Positions 10,034-17,651 of a stretch of 64,000 nt of DNA are shown piece by piece. This DNA is from Comamonas koreensis (GTDB lineage: Bacteria > Pseudomonadota > Gammaproteobacteria > Burkholderiales > Burkholderiaceae_C): the NCBI RefSeq assembly GCF_014076495.1, contig NZ_CP043575.1, positions 1,240,001 to 1,304,000 on the forward strand. Direction: 5' to 3'. The first letter of the stretch is position 1; each line of letters starts with the position of its first letter. The notes beneath the pieces were generated by a model. It worked only from the letters and a program-made list of their open reading frames with translations, ran no database searches and was not told the DNA's origin. The translations under genes and the position numbers were made by a program.

Positions 10034-10203
10034 CGGAAGGCATCAGCACGCCACCACAGCGCCGCGAGAATGTGGCGCTGAAGTTCTTTGCGGCTGTCCC
10101 TTCACTGGCCGATGCGGGCGCTGTGACAGAAAGCCTGGGCGGTGCGCTGCTGCCCAGTAACGGGTCACCCTGTCCCCGCGGCCTGCTGAGCCGCAGTTTC
10201 CGC

Positions 10204-11295
10204 TCAGGCCGGTTGCTGCTGCGTGGTGCAGTGGATGCCGCCGCCGCCCGCCGCGATGGCGTCGATATTGAGCTGCACAATCTCACGCCCCGGGAACTGC
10301 TCGCGCAAGAGGGCGCGGCTGTTGCGGTCAGCGCGGGTATCGCCAAACTCCGCGCTGATCACCGCGCCGTTGCAGACGTAGAAGTTGATATAGCCTGCCG
10401 CAAAATCCTTGCTCTCATACTGCGGCCGGACTTCGTCAGGCCCCGGCATGCGCAGCACCTGCAAGGGGCGGCCACGCGCGTCCGCCGCCTTGCGCAAGAT
10501 GGCCAGGTGGCGCTGGGTGACCGCATATTCTGGCGAGGACCGGTCGTTGTCAACACCGGCAACCACGACCCCGGGCGCGCAGAAGCGGGCATAAAAGTCG
10601 GTGTGGCCATCGGTGATGTCGTGGCCGGCAATGCCGGGCAGCCAGATCACCTTGTCTATCCCCAGCACCCGGTGTAATTCCTGCTCGCACTGCGCCTTGC
10701 TGACGCCGGGATTGCGGTTGGCGTTGAGCACGCAGCTCTCGGTGATGATGGCGGTGCCCTGGCCATCCACTTCAATGCCGCCGCCTTCCAGGACCAGGCT
10801 GCTTTTCAGCAAGGGCACCCCTGCCGTACCGGCCACAAAGGCCGCGACCTGGGCGTCATGGCGGTGGGATTGCTTGCGGCCCCAGCCATTGAAGTTGAAA
10901 TCCACCCCGGCGAGACCGCCGCCTGCCGTCTTCACAAATACCGGGCCGGTGTCCCGCATCCACAGGTCATCGATGTCTTGCACCAGCAGCTTGACCTTGC
11001 TGCCGCACAGGCGCGCGGCCAGGTCGTAGTCCTGGGCGTTGACCAGCATCTGCACCGGCTCCATCTGGGCAATGGTCTGGGCAATCAGTGCCAGGTTGGC
11101 CTGTGCGCCCGCCTTCAGCCGCCGGCCCCAGATTGCGTCACTGGCACCAAAGGCCATCCAGGTCGCAGCATGGCGCTCGCCTTCATCGGGCATGCGCCCT
11201 TGGCGGTCTGCCGCGGGCGCCGACTGCGCTGGCATGCCTGCCGTTGTGCCAGCGGCCAAGGTGGCGCCGGCCGAGAGAAATTGTCGTCGTTGCAT
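10204..11295 (-). CDS. aguA: Agmatine deiminase family protein with Tat signal peptide
   Basis: A 363-residue agmatine deiminase/porphyromonas-type peptidylarginine deiminase. AguA hydrolyses agmatine to N-carbamoylputrescine and ammonia. Conserved blocks are DIDDLWMRDTGPVFV, FNFNGWGRK, LEGGGIEVDGQGT, GHDITDGHTDFYARF, and the C-terminal GGGGIHCTTQQ that carries the catalytic Cys (Cys356). The N-terminus MQRRQFLSAGATLAAG is a twin-arginine signal, so the enzyme should act in the periplasm, which is unusual because classical AguA is cytosolic. ATG at 11295 has GGGAG eight bases upstream. The frame remains open for 62 more codons but without signal logic. It is divergent from a LysR gene that probably controls it. 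Confidence 0.82.
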   Translation of the reverse strand: MQRRQFLSAGATLAAGTTAGMPAQSAPAADRQGRMPDEGERHAATWMAFGASDAIWGRRLKAGAQANLALIAQTIAQMEPVQMLVNAQDYDLAARLCGSKVKLLVQDIDDLWMRDTGPVFVKTAGGGLAGVDFNFNGWGRKQSHRHDAQVAAFVAGTAGVPLLKSSLVLEGGGIEVDGQGTAIITESCVLNANRNPGVSKAQCEQELHRVLGIDKVIWLPGIAGHDITDGHTDFYARFCAPGVVVAGVDNDRSSPEYAVTQRHLAILRKAADARGRPLQVLRMPGPDEVRPQYESKDFAAGYINFYVCNGAVISAEFGDTRADRNSRALLREQFPGREIVQLNIDAIAAGGGGIHCTTQQQPA

Positions 11296-11367
11296 GGTGG
11301 TGGCTCCCATGGGGTCGTTCGCGCCATCGCGCATCACATCTTGACCTGTCTTCATCACTTTTCCAAT

Positions 11368-11384
11368 GGCTCCTGTTCGGAGCC
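11368..11384. promoter_or_regulatory. Inverted repeat in the aguA/LysR divergent promoter region
   Basis: GGCTCC-TGTTC-GGAGCC, a perfect 6+6 inverted repeat with a five-base centre, in the 186-base gap between the divergent deiminase and LysR genes. It could be a regulator half-site pair or a leader hairpin. Confidence 0.35.
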
Positions 11385-11393
11385 GTTGCGTTG

Positions 11394-11405
11394 CCGAATA
11401 TTCGG
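11394..11405. promoter_or_regulatory. Candidate LysR operator palindrome between aguA and its LysR regulator
   Basis: CCGAATATTCGG is a perfect 12-base palindrome with AT-rich core, located 77 bases before the LysR start and 99 bases before the deiminase start. Its central position in a divergent promoter region is where LysR-type regulators usually bind. Confidence 0.45.
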
Positions 11406-11481
11406 ACGAGGTCGCATTGTGGATGGCGGTAGGTATGAGATCAAATGATAAGATTTGTGCTAATTCATTAATATCTCTCAT

Positions 11482-12372
11482 ATGTCAGAGCCGCGTATCC
11501 CTTCGTTGAAGCTGTTGATGGGGTTTGAGGCCGCCGCCCGGCATGGCAGCTTTTCACGCGCAGCCGATGAGCTGCATGTGACCCAGTCTGCGATCAGCCA
11601 CCAGGTGCAGCAGCTCGAAGCGCAGCTGATGCAGCCGCTGTTTCGGCGTGCGGGGCGCGGTGTGGAGTTGACCATCGCAGGCGAGGTGCTGCTGCGCAGC
11701 GTTCAGCGCTCGCTCACCGTGCTGCGCAGCGGCATGGAGCGCATTGGCACCTACCTCGATCCGGGCCTGGTGTCCTTGGTCTGCCCCGCGCCGCTGTTGC
11801 GCGGCTGGCTGCAGCCCCGGCTGCCCGCGTTGCATGCGCTGCTGCCCGGGCTGAGCCTGGTGCTGTCGGCCGACGAGAGCGCCCGCTTTGTCGATGAGAT
11901 CGATGTGGACATTGCCATCAGCCGCAGGCCGCTGTTGCAGCCAGGCTTGGATGAGCGGCCTCTGCTGCAGGACGAATGGCTGCTGGTGGCCGATGCGGGT
12001 ATCGCCCAGAAGCTGGGCCGCATCCCGCAGGAGCAGCAACACCTGCATGCCGATCTGGTGTGCCTGGAAGAAAGCCTTACTTCCGAAGCCACGGCGCCGC
12101 TTTTCCTGGGGCCGCTGGCGCAGTTCCGCAAGCGCGCCATGTATGACGATGCGCGGCTGGTGCTCGATGCCGTGCTAGCCGCGCAGGGCATCGCTTGCTT
12201 GCCCAGCCTGTTGGTGGAAGGGAGCGTGGCAAGCGGGCGGCTGCAGCTGCTGCCAGGCTACCCGCGCTTGCCGGGCACCACCTGGTGGCTGTCGGGCGTG
12301 TCTGGGCCCGCCCGTTCGGACATGGTTGCGCAGGTCTTCCAGTGGCTGGGCGCGCAAGGCCAACCACGGTGA
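11482..12372 (+). CDS. LysR family transcriptional regulator (GcvA-like)
   Basis: A 296-residue LysR-type regulator. The N-terminal winged helix-turn-helix reads LKLLMGFEAAARHGSFSRAADELHVTQSAISHQVQQLEAQL (key part SRAADELHVTQSAISHQV, residues 25-42), followed by a linker helix and a type-2 periplasmic-binding-like effector domain from about residue 95. The wording of the HTH (VTQSAISHQVQQLE) is closest to the GcvA group. It is divergent from the exported agmatine deiminase with a palindrome between them, so control of that gene is the natural inference. Confidence 0.88.
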   Translation: MSEPRIPSLKLLMGFEAAARHGSFSRAADELHVTQSAISHQVQQLEAQLMQPLFRRAGRGVELTIAGEVLLRSVQRSLTVLRSGMERIGTYLDPGLVSLVCPAPLLRGWLQPRLPALHALLPGLSLVLSADESARFVDEIDVDIAISRRPLLQPGLDERPLLQDEWLLVADAGIAQKLGRIPQEQQHLHADLVCLEESLTSEATAPLFLGPLAQFRKRAMYDDARLVLDAVLAAQGIACLPSLLVEGSVASGRLQLLPGYPRLPGTTWWLSGVSGPARSDMVAQVFQWLGAQGQPR

Positions 12373-12442
12373 CCGTGTGCCCGGTGCTGCGCCAATGGTG
12401 CGAGGCATTTACCCTGCGATGCGCAGGGTCTGAAAATTATGT

Positions 12443-12456
12443 ATGATGAGCATCAT
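12443..12456. promoter_or_regulatory. TetR-type operator overlapping the tetR start codon
   Basis: ATGATG-AG-CATCAT, perfect six-base half-sites. The chosen ATG of the tetR gene (12455) lies at its right edge. It is nearly identical to the site at 13108-13121 before the dehydrogenase gene, including the following TGCGA. The shared sequence and position suggest a repressor operator for autoregulation. TATGAT at 12442-12447 could be the -10 element. Confidence 0.6.
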
Positions 12457-13078
12457 GCGAAATGAAACTTCCAACACCCGGGCTGCCGCCAAGCAAGCGA
12501 CGCATGAGCGCATTGTGTCCGTTGCTGCCCGCGCCATCCGCCGCAGCGGCTATGGCGGCACGGGGGTGGCCGACATCATGAAAGAGGCGGGCCTGACGCA
12601 TGGGGCCTTCTACGCGCATTTCGCCTCGCGCGAGGCAATGCTGGCAGAAGCTGCGCAGCTGGCGTGTGCAGAGTCTGCTGCCGCGGTGGCCGAGGTTGCG
12701 ACCCAGGCAACCCCTGACCAGGCCTGGGATGCCGTGCTGCGCGCTTACCTCTCGAAAGCCCATGTGCAGCATGCCGAGCAAGGCTGCCCGCTGGTGGCCT
12801 TGGGGTCCGAGACCGCACGCCAGGCGCCGGAAGTGCGCCGCGTGACCACCCAGCACATCAAGGGCATGGTGGATCTCATCGCCCGCCAATCGCCCGATTG
12901 GGGGCAGGCGCAAGCGCATGAGCGCGCTATGGTGGCCTTGTCCACGATGGTGGGCAGCCTGCTGCTGGCCCGCGCGGTGGACGACGCGGCGCTGTCGGAC
13001 AGCTTGCGCGAAGCGGCGCTTCAGCATCTGCTGCCCGCCGATCGGGCGGCAGACCTCGCACCCGGCAGCAGCGCCTAG
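12455..13078 (+). CDS. TetR/AcrR family transcriptional repressor
   Basis: A 207-residue TetR-family regulator. The N-terminal HTH spans about residues 15-60 (IVSVAARAIRRSGYGGTGVADIM, then KEAGLTHGAFYAHFASREAML), and the C-terminal ligand domain is unassigned. ATG at 12455 is chosen over ATGs at 12443/12446 because the latter lie inside the operator palindrome; none has a ribosome site, so a leaderless or weakly initiated transcript is possible. It precedes a dehydrogenase-SDR pair that carries a matching operator, suggesting it represses them in response to an electrophile or other small molecule. A terminator overlaps its stop codon. Confidence 0.85.
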   Translation: MRNETSNTRAAAKQATHERIVSVAARAIRRSGYGGTGVADIMKEAGLTHGAFYAHFASREAMLAEAAQLACAESAAAVAEVATQATPDQAWDAVLRAYLSKAHVQHAEQGCPLVALGSETARQAPEVRRVTTQHIKGMVDLIARQSPDWGQAQAHERAMVALSTMVGSLLLARAVDDAALSDSLREAALQHLLPADRAADLAPGSSA

Positions 13079-13097
13079 CAGCGCGCTGCTTTTTTTT
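13067..13097 (+). terminator. Rho-independent terminator overlapping the tetR stop codon
   Basis: AGCAGCGC (13067-13074) pairs with GCGCTGCT (13083-13090), and eight T residues follow. The TAG stop of tetR lies in the loop. It separates tetR from the dehydrogenase, which must therefore use its own promoter. Confidence 0.75.
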
Positions 13098-13107
13098 GAT
13101 TTTTAAT

Positions 13108-13121
13108 ATGATGAATATCAT
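13108..13121. promoter_or_regulatory. TetR-type operator at the start of the dehydrogenase gene
   Basis: ATGAT-GAAT-ATCAT, five-base half-sites. In the 21 bases from TATGATG through ATCATGCGA and beyond, only three positions differ from the site at 12443. It sits just after the tetR terminator and overlaps possible starts of the dehydrogenase, so the same repressor probably controls both. Confidence 0.6.
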
Positions 13122-13134
13122 GCGAGATAAGACC

Positions 13135-14136
13135 ATGCAAGCGTTTGTGCTGGATCGCTATGGCAAAAAGAGCCGGTTGCGGTTGGCGCATGTCGACAAG
13201 CCGCAGCCGCGCGAGGATGAGGTGCTGGTGGAGGTGCATGCCGCTGGCGTCAACCCGCTGGACGCCAAGATCCGAAGCGGTGAGTTCAAGCGCATCCTGC
13301 CTTATCCCCTGCCACTCATCCTGGGCCACGACATCGCTGGGGAGGTGGTCGAGGTGGGATCCCGGGTGCAGAAGTTCAAGCGCGGCGATGCGGTCTATGC
13401 GCGGCTCGATGATTTGCACATCGGCGGTTTTGCGCAGTGGGTTGCCGTCAAAGAGGCATCGTTGGCCCATAAGCCCCAAGGCATCACGATGGAGGAAGCG
13501 GCTTCCATCCCCTTGGTGGGTTTGACGGCATGGCAGGCCTTGGTTGACAAAGCGGCGTTGCGTCCTGGGCAGAAGGTGTTCATCCAGGCAGGCGCAGGCG
13601 GGGTGGGCAGCTTCGCCATCCAGCTGGCCAAGCACCTGGGCGCCACAGTGGCAACCACCGCCAGCGCCGCCAATGCAGCGTTCGTCAAAGGCCTGGGTGC
13701 GGATACCGTCATCGACTACAGAGCCCAGAAGTTCGAAGACGTCCTGCACGGCTACGACGTGGTGCTGCACAGCCAGCCCCGGCAGGCGCTCGGTGCATCG
13801 CTGCGCGTGCTGCGCAGCGGTGGACAGCTCATCTCCCTCTCAGGCCCCCCCGATCCCGACTTTGGCAAGGCGATCGCTGCACCCCGTCTTTTGACGTGGG
13901 TGATGCGGTGGCTGAGCGCAGGCATCCGCGCAAAAGCCAAGGAGCGGGGTGTGGGCTATTCGTTCCTCTTCATGCAAGCCAGTGGCGAGCAGTTGCGCGA
14001 GATCGCCGCGCTGATCGAGTCGGGCGCGGTCCGTCCGGTGGTGGATCGCGTTTTTCCCTTCGAATGCACCCCTGAAGCGCTGGCCTATGTCGAGGCCGGT
14101 CATGCCAAAGGCAAAGTCGTCATTAAGCGCCCGTGA
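13135..14136 (+). CDS. NADP-dependent quinone oxidoreductase-like dehydrogenase (MDR/QOR family)
   Basis: A 333-residue medium-chain dehydrogenase/reductase without the structural zinc site. The N-terminal GroES-like domain contains VNPLDAKIRSGEF and LGHDIAGEVVEVG. The Rossmann domain has FIQAGAGGVGSFAIQLAKHLGA near residue 145, the AxxGxxG nucleotide-binding pattern of quinone oxidoreductases. Such enzymes reduce quinones or alpha,beta-unsaturated carbonyls with NADPH. ATG at 13135 fits family N-termini (MQAFVLDRYG); an ATG at 13120 would add MRDKT and sits at the operator edge. It is likely an operon with the SDR 35 bases downstream and repressed by the adjacent TetR. Confidence 0.83.
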   Translation: MQAFVLDRYGKKSRLRLAHVDKPQPREDEVLVEVHAAGVNPLDAKIRSGEFKRILPYPLPLILGHDIAGEVVEVGSRVQKFKRGDAVYARLDDLHIGGFAQWVAVKEASLAHKPQGITMEEAASIPLVGLTAWQALVDKAALRPGQKVFIQAGAGGVGSFAIQLAKHLGATVATTASAANAAFVKGLGADTVIDYRAQKFEDVLHGYDVVLHSQPRQALGASLRVLRSGGQLISLSGPPDPDFGKAIAAPRLLTWVMRWLSAGIRAKAKERGVGYSFLFMQASGEQLREIAALIESGAVRPVVDRVFPFECTPEALAYVEAGHAKGKVVIKRP

Positions 14137-14171
14137 GCGCTCTTTCAACCTCGGTAAACGTGGAGATTCCC

Positions 14172-14879
14172 ATGAAAATTGCTAACGCTGTCGTTCTTGT
14201 CTCAGGTGCCAACCGTGGCATCGGCCAGGCCTTTGTGCGCGAGTTGCTCGCCCGCGGTGCCCGCAAGGTCTACGCCGGTTCACGCGATCCCGCCAATATC
14301 AGCCCCCAAGCGGGGGTGCATCCGCTGCGGCTGGATGTCAATAACCCCGAGGATGTGGCGGCGGCCGTGGCGCAGGCGCCCGATGTGACCCTGGTGATCA
14401 ACAACGCCGGCATCGCCCAGCCGGGAGGCTTTCTCGCCGAAGACAGCGAAGCGGTGGCTCGCCGCATCTTCGAGACCAATTTCTTCGCGGTGCTGCGCAT
14501 GAGCAAGGCCTTTGCGCCGGTGCTGGCGGCCAATGGCGGTGGTGGCTTGCTCAATGTCTTGTCGATTGCCTCCTGGGTGAATGGCAGCGAACTGGCCGCC
14601 TATTCGGCGAGCAAATCGGCCGCCTGGTCGCTGACCAATTCGCTGCGCTACGAACTGGCCGCCCAGAAGACGCAGGTGCTGGGCCTGCACATGGCCTATG
14701 TCGATACCGACCTGACACGGGGGCTGGATGCCCCCAAGTCCAGCCCGGCCGACATTGTCGGCCGCACGCTCGATGCGCTCGAAGCGGGGCTGGACGAGGT
14801 GCTGGCCGATGACCTGACGCAGCAAGTCAAGCGCGGGCTGGCGGCGGACCGGCCGAGCTATCTGCCGCAGCGTTCTTAA
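14172..14879 (+). CDS. Short-chain dehydrogenase/reductase (SDR)
   Basis: A 235-residue classical SDR. The cofactor motif SGANRGIG is at residues 11-18, NNAG at 77-80, and the catalytic YSASK at 144-148 with a Ser in SIAS upstream. The substrate is unknown. GTGGAGA lies six bases before the ATG at 14172; an in-frame ATG at 14133 overlaps the upstream gene and would add 13 non-conserved residues. It follows the QOR-like gene by 35 bases and should share its TetR-controlled promoter. Confidence 0.87.
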   Translation: MKIANAVVLVSGANRGIGQAFVRELLARGARKVYAGSRDPANISPQAGVHPLRLDVNNPEDVAAAVAQAPDVTLVINNAGIAQPGGFLAEDSEAVARRIFETNFFAVLRMSKAFAPVLAANGGGGLLNVLSIASWVNGSELAAYSASKSAAWSLTNSLRYELAAQKTQVLGLHMAYVDTDLTRGLDAPKSSPADIVGRTLDALEAGLDEVLADDLTQQVKRGLAADRPSYLPQRS

Positions 14880-14902
14880 GCTCTGGCCACCGGCAGCGCC
14901 TA

Positions 14903-15421
14903 TCAGCGGTGCAGCACCAGCTGAAAGCCTTCTGACGCTGAAGGCGCTGCAAAGTGCTGGCTGATCAGCTCAAACTGCGCATCGCTGGTTTCAAATGGAT
15001 GCTCGCCAGACGCATTGCGCACCCGCAGGCGGCGCTTGCATTCTTCGTCGGGCAGCTGCAGCCAGTGCAGCGCATGCGGGGCACCGGCTGCCTCAAAAAT
15101 GCGGCGCGCCCAGGCGCGGGTGGCGGGGGTGTTCGATGGGAAATCCAGCACCACCGAGGTGCAGGCCTGGAGCAGCGCCACGATGTGGGGCTGCATCGCG
15201 CCCCGCAGTCGTTCAGACAATCGGACGTAGTCCTGGACCGAGACCAGCGCATCCGGGTAGAGCTGGGCGAGCCAGGCGTCTTCGCTGACCAGCACCGTGC
15301 GGGGCTGCGCCGCGAGCTGCCGGGCCAGGGTGGACTTGCCGGAGGCGATCTTGCCGCAGAGCAGGTGCAGGGTGCCGGTGTGGTTATTGGCTGAGGTATC
15401 AGGCGCTTGGCTAGTGTTCAT
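14903..15421 (-). CDS. P-loop kinase (AAA_33/zeta-toxin-like ATPase)
   Basis: A 172-residue protein with Walker A CGKIASGKST at about residues 22-31, an acidic DAW/VLDF segment in the Walker B position, and an Arg-rich lid (CKRRLRVRNASGEHPFETSD). This is the plan of small nucleotide/phosphotransferase kinases annotated as AAA family ATPase. No antitoxin gene is beside it, so a toxin role is unlikely. AAGGAG lies six bases before the ATG at 15421. Target unknown. Confidence 0.75.
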   Translation of the reverse strand: MNTSQAPDTSANNHTGTLHLLCGKIASGKSTLARQLAAQPRTVLVSEDAWLAQLYPDALVSVQDYVRLSERLRGAMQPHIVALLQACTSVVLDFPSNTPATRAWARRIFEAAGAPHALHWLQLPDEECKRRLRVRNASGEHPFETSDAQFELISQHFAAPSASEGFQLVLHR

Positions 15422-15452
15422 TCCATCTCCTTCGAGGAAACCCCAGAGACGG

Positions 15453-15475
15453 AAAACCCACCTCCAGGGTGGGTT
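15453..15475 (-). terminator. Hairpin terminator-like element upstream of the P-loop kinase
   Basis: AACCCACC, five-base loop, GGTGGGTT, followed on the minus strand by TTCC. It lies between the convergent-orientation pair GNAT (upstream on minus) and the kinase and could end the GNAT transcript. The T tract is short. Confidence 0.4.
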
Positions 15476-15612
15476 GCATGGTGACCTGGCCGCGCGCTAT
15501 CCCACCGTCGGTATGACGATGCGAATAATTCGGGGGGTGGTGCACAGGGCCATCTGCGCAATGTAGCAGAAGTAAGAACAGAAGGCCAGACAGCGTGCAG
15601 CGCTGCGTAGCG

Positions 15613-16068
15613 TCAGGCGCGCCGCTTGGTCAGGCGGATATCGCCATCGCCCACATCGCGCTCATCGCCCCAGCCCAGGTGGCGGTAGAGGCGCGCGGCG
15701 CGGCTGGCTTTGGCTGTCTCCAGCCAGGCTGCTTCATGCTGCGCCAACAAGGCCTGCTCGCCGGCCCGGCACAGCGCGGTGCCCAGACCCCGGCCTTCGC
15801 AGCCGCTGCGCACAAACAGTGCAAACAGGCAGGCACTGCGCAGGTCCACCATCGCAAAGCCGGCGACCTCGCCATCGATGGTGGCGACCCAGGCGCAAGG
15901 GGCGCTGCGAATAGCCTCGGCAATGGAGGCGGGCGTGATGCCGGCGGCGGCCAGTTCTGCGCTGGTCATGCTGTTTTCCGTGACCGCCAGGCGCACCTGG
16001 AACATGGCGTCGACGTCGCCCACGGTGGCAGGGCGGATTTGAAAGGAATCTGGCTGGGGGTTGCGCAT
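15613..16068 (-). CDS. GNAT family N-acetyltransferase
   Basis: A 151-residue acetyltransferase. It opens with FQIRPATVGDVDAMFQVR, the usual first strand-helix of GNATs, and has the acetyl-CoA loop VRSGCEGRGLGTALCRAGEQ (R/Q-x-x-G-x-G/A) near residue 92 and the C-terminal ARLYRHLGW. Acceptor unknown. The ATG at 16068 starts the domain; the frame is open 27 codons further upstream but that part is not GNAT-like and reaches toward the divergent nuclease gene. Confidence 0.83.
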   Translation of the reverse strand: MRNPQPDSFQIRPATVGDVDAMFQVRLAVTENSMTSAELAAAGITPASIAEAIRSAPCAWVATIDGEVAGFAMVDLRSACLFALFVRSGCEGRGLGTALCRAGEQALLAQHEAAWLETAKASRAARLYRHLGWGDERDVGDGDIRLTKRRA

Positions 16069-16187
16069 CGCCCGACTATAAGCGCGCAGGGGCTGGCTTT
16101 GGCTGCAGGCATGGCAAACGCATCGCCGCTGCTGCACAATCACCGGCAACTGCGCCAGCGGGCGCGGCTATCCACAGAGTTTCCCAC

Positions 16188-17054
16188 ATGCAAATACTGA
16201 GCTGGAATGTGCAATGGTGCTGCGGCCTCGATGGCCTGGCCGATCCGGCGCGCATCGTGCGCCATGCGTTGGCGATGGGCGAGGGCGCGGGCGCGGGCGG
16301 CATCGATGTGCTGTGCCTGCAGGAGGTCGCGGTGGGCCACGGCGCGTTGGCGGGCGCGCCGGGTGACCAGGTGGCGCAGCTGCAGGCGTTGCTGCCGGGC
16401 TGGCAGCTGTTTTTTGCCGCCACCACCGATGGCTTTGATGCCAGCGGCCAGCGCCGCAGCTTTGGCAATCTGGTGGCCAGCCGCCTGCCGGTGGCCGAGG
16501 TGGCGCAGCACCGGCTGCCCTGGCTGGCCGAGGCCGGTGTGGTGAGCATGCCCCGGGGCTGCTTGGTGGTGACGGTGCGTGACCCGGTGCTGGGCCTGGT
16601 GCGCGTGATGTGCACGCATCTGGAATACCACAGCGCCAGCCAGCGCCTGGCGCAGGTGCAGGCCTTGCGGGCGATCCATGCCCAGGCTCTGGCGCAGCTG
16701 CAGGCGCTGCCCGCTGCGGCATCGGCGGCCACGCCCTACACCACGCCGGTGCACACGCCGCACGCGGTGTTGTGTGGCGATTTCAACCTGCACGCCGGTG
16801 AGGCGGCCTATGCCGCGCTCGTGGCCTTGCAGGACGATGGCACGCCACTGTGGCATGACAGCTGGCCGCTGCTGCATGGCAGCGCGCCGCAGCCGGCCAC
16901 CTTCTGTGTGTTTGACCGCAGCTGGGGCCCCACGCCGGTGGCCTGCGATTTTGCGCTGGTCAGCGACAGCCTGCGCAGCCATGTGCGGGCCTGGCACAGC
17001 GACAGCACCACGCAGCTGTCCGACCACCAGCCGGTGCTGATCACGCTGGCTTGA
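16188..17054 (+). CDS. Endonuclease/exonuclease/phosphatase (EEP) family protein
   Basis: A 288-residue EEP-fold metal-dependent phosphoesterase. Family residues are visible in order: SWNVQWCCG (Asn), LCLQEV (metal Glu), MCTHLEYHS (catalytic His), LCGDFNL (Asp/Asn pair) and the terminal SDHQPVL (Asp-His). All catalytic positions are present, so it should be active on nucleic acid, phosphoinositide or a similar phosphodiester; the substrate cannot be told. No signal peptide is seen. It is divergent from the GNAT gene and followed by trxC. Confidence 0.85.
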   Translation: MQILSWNVQWCCGLDGLADPARIVRHALAMGEGAGAGGIDVLCLQEVAVGHGALAGAPGDQVAQLQALLPGWQLFFAATTDGFDASGQRRSFGNLVASRLPVAEVAQHRLPWLAEAGVVSMPRGCLVVTVRDPVLGLVRVMCTHLEYHSASQRLAQVQALRAIHAQALAQLQALPAAASAATPYTTPVHTPHAVLCGDFNLHAGEAAYAALVALQDDGTPLWHDSWPLLHGSAPQPATFCVFDRSWGPTPVACDFALVSDSLRSHVRAWHSDSTTQLSDHQPVLITLA

Positions 17055-17122
17055 AATATGCGGCACCGGCCTGCAACTGGCGTTTGCATCGCTGCCTATG
17101 ATGGGCAGCAGGAGAGTGCCCC

Positions 17123-17560
17123 ATGACCGAAGACAGCCTGCACATTGTGTGCCCCCATTGCCATACCACCAACCGCGTGCAGCGCGCGCAGCTGGCCCAG
17201 CAGCCCGATTGCGGCAGCTGCCACCAGCCCTTGTTCACGGGCGAGCCTGTCGCGCTGGATGCCGACAGCTTTGCCAAGCAGCTGGGGCGCAACCACATTC
17301 CCGTGGTCGTGGACTTCTGGGCGCCCTGGTGCGGCCCCTGTCTGCAGATGGCGCCGGGGTATGCGCTGGCTGCCAAGCAGCTCGAACCCCGGCTGCGCTT
17401 TGCCAAGCTCGATACCGAGGCTTATCCGCATGTGGCCCAGCCCTTCAATATCCGCAGCATTCCGACCATGGTGGTGTTCAAGGGCGGCCAGGAGGCGGCC
17501 CGCATCTCCGGCGCGCTGCCGCCCGCTGAGATCGTGCGCTGGCTGCAGTCGGTCTTGTAA
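17123..17560 (+). CDS. trxC: Thioredoxin 2 (TrxC)
   Basis: A 145-residue thioredoxin that reduces protein disulfides and takes part in oxidative stress defence. An N-terminal zinc ribbon has Cys10/13 (CPHC) and Cys30/33 (CGSC), which distinguishes TrxC from TrxA. The active site WCGPC is at residues 69-73 and the cis-Pro region is IRSIPTMVVFKGG. Length matches E. coli TrxC (139). A clear terminator follows. Confidence 0.93.
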   Translation: MTEDSLHIVCPHCHTTNRVQRAQLAQQPDCGSCHQPLFTGEPVALDADSFAKQLGRNHIPVVVDFWAPWCGPCLQMAPGYALAAKQLEPRLRFAKLDTEAYPHVAQPFNIRSIPTMVVFKGGQEAARISGALPPAEIVRWLQSVL

Positions 17561-17577
17561 ACGCACTGCGCCACGAA

Positions 17578-17611
17578 AAAATGCCATCCGTCGGGATGGC
17601 ATTTTCTTTTT
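17578..17611. terminator. Bidirectional terminator between trxC and phoX
   Basis: AAAATGCCATCC, four-base loop GTCG, GGATGGCATTTT: a perfect 12-base stem flanked by A tract on one side and TTTTCTTTTT on the other. It serves the convergent trxC and phoX genes. Confidence 0.9.
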
Positions 17612-17651
17612 GAAGCGAGCGCGTGAGTGGCCACACGCTCTCTGAACCGTT

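Noticed and set aside
10034-10203. Small genes in the gap between the UgpE-like and deiminase genes
   Set aside because: 170 bases with frames that only mirror each other and no ribosome sites or conserved residues.
14903-15421. Zeta toxin of a toxin-antitoxin pair
   Set aside because: No small antitoxin gene is beside it; a general P-loop kinase is more cautious.
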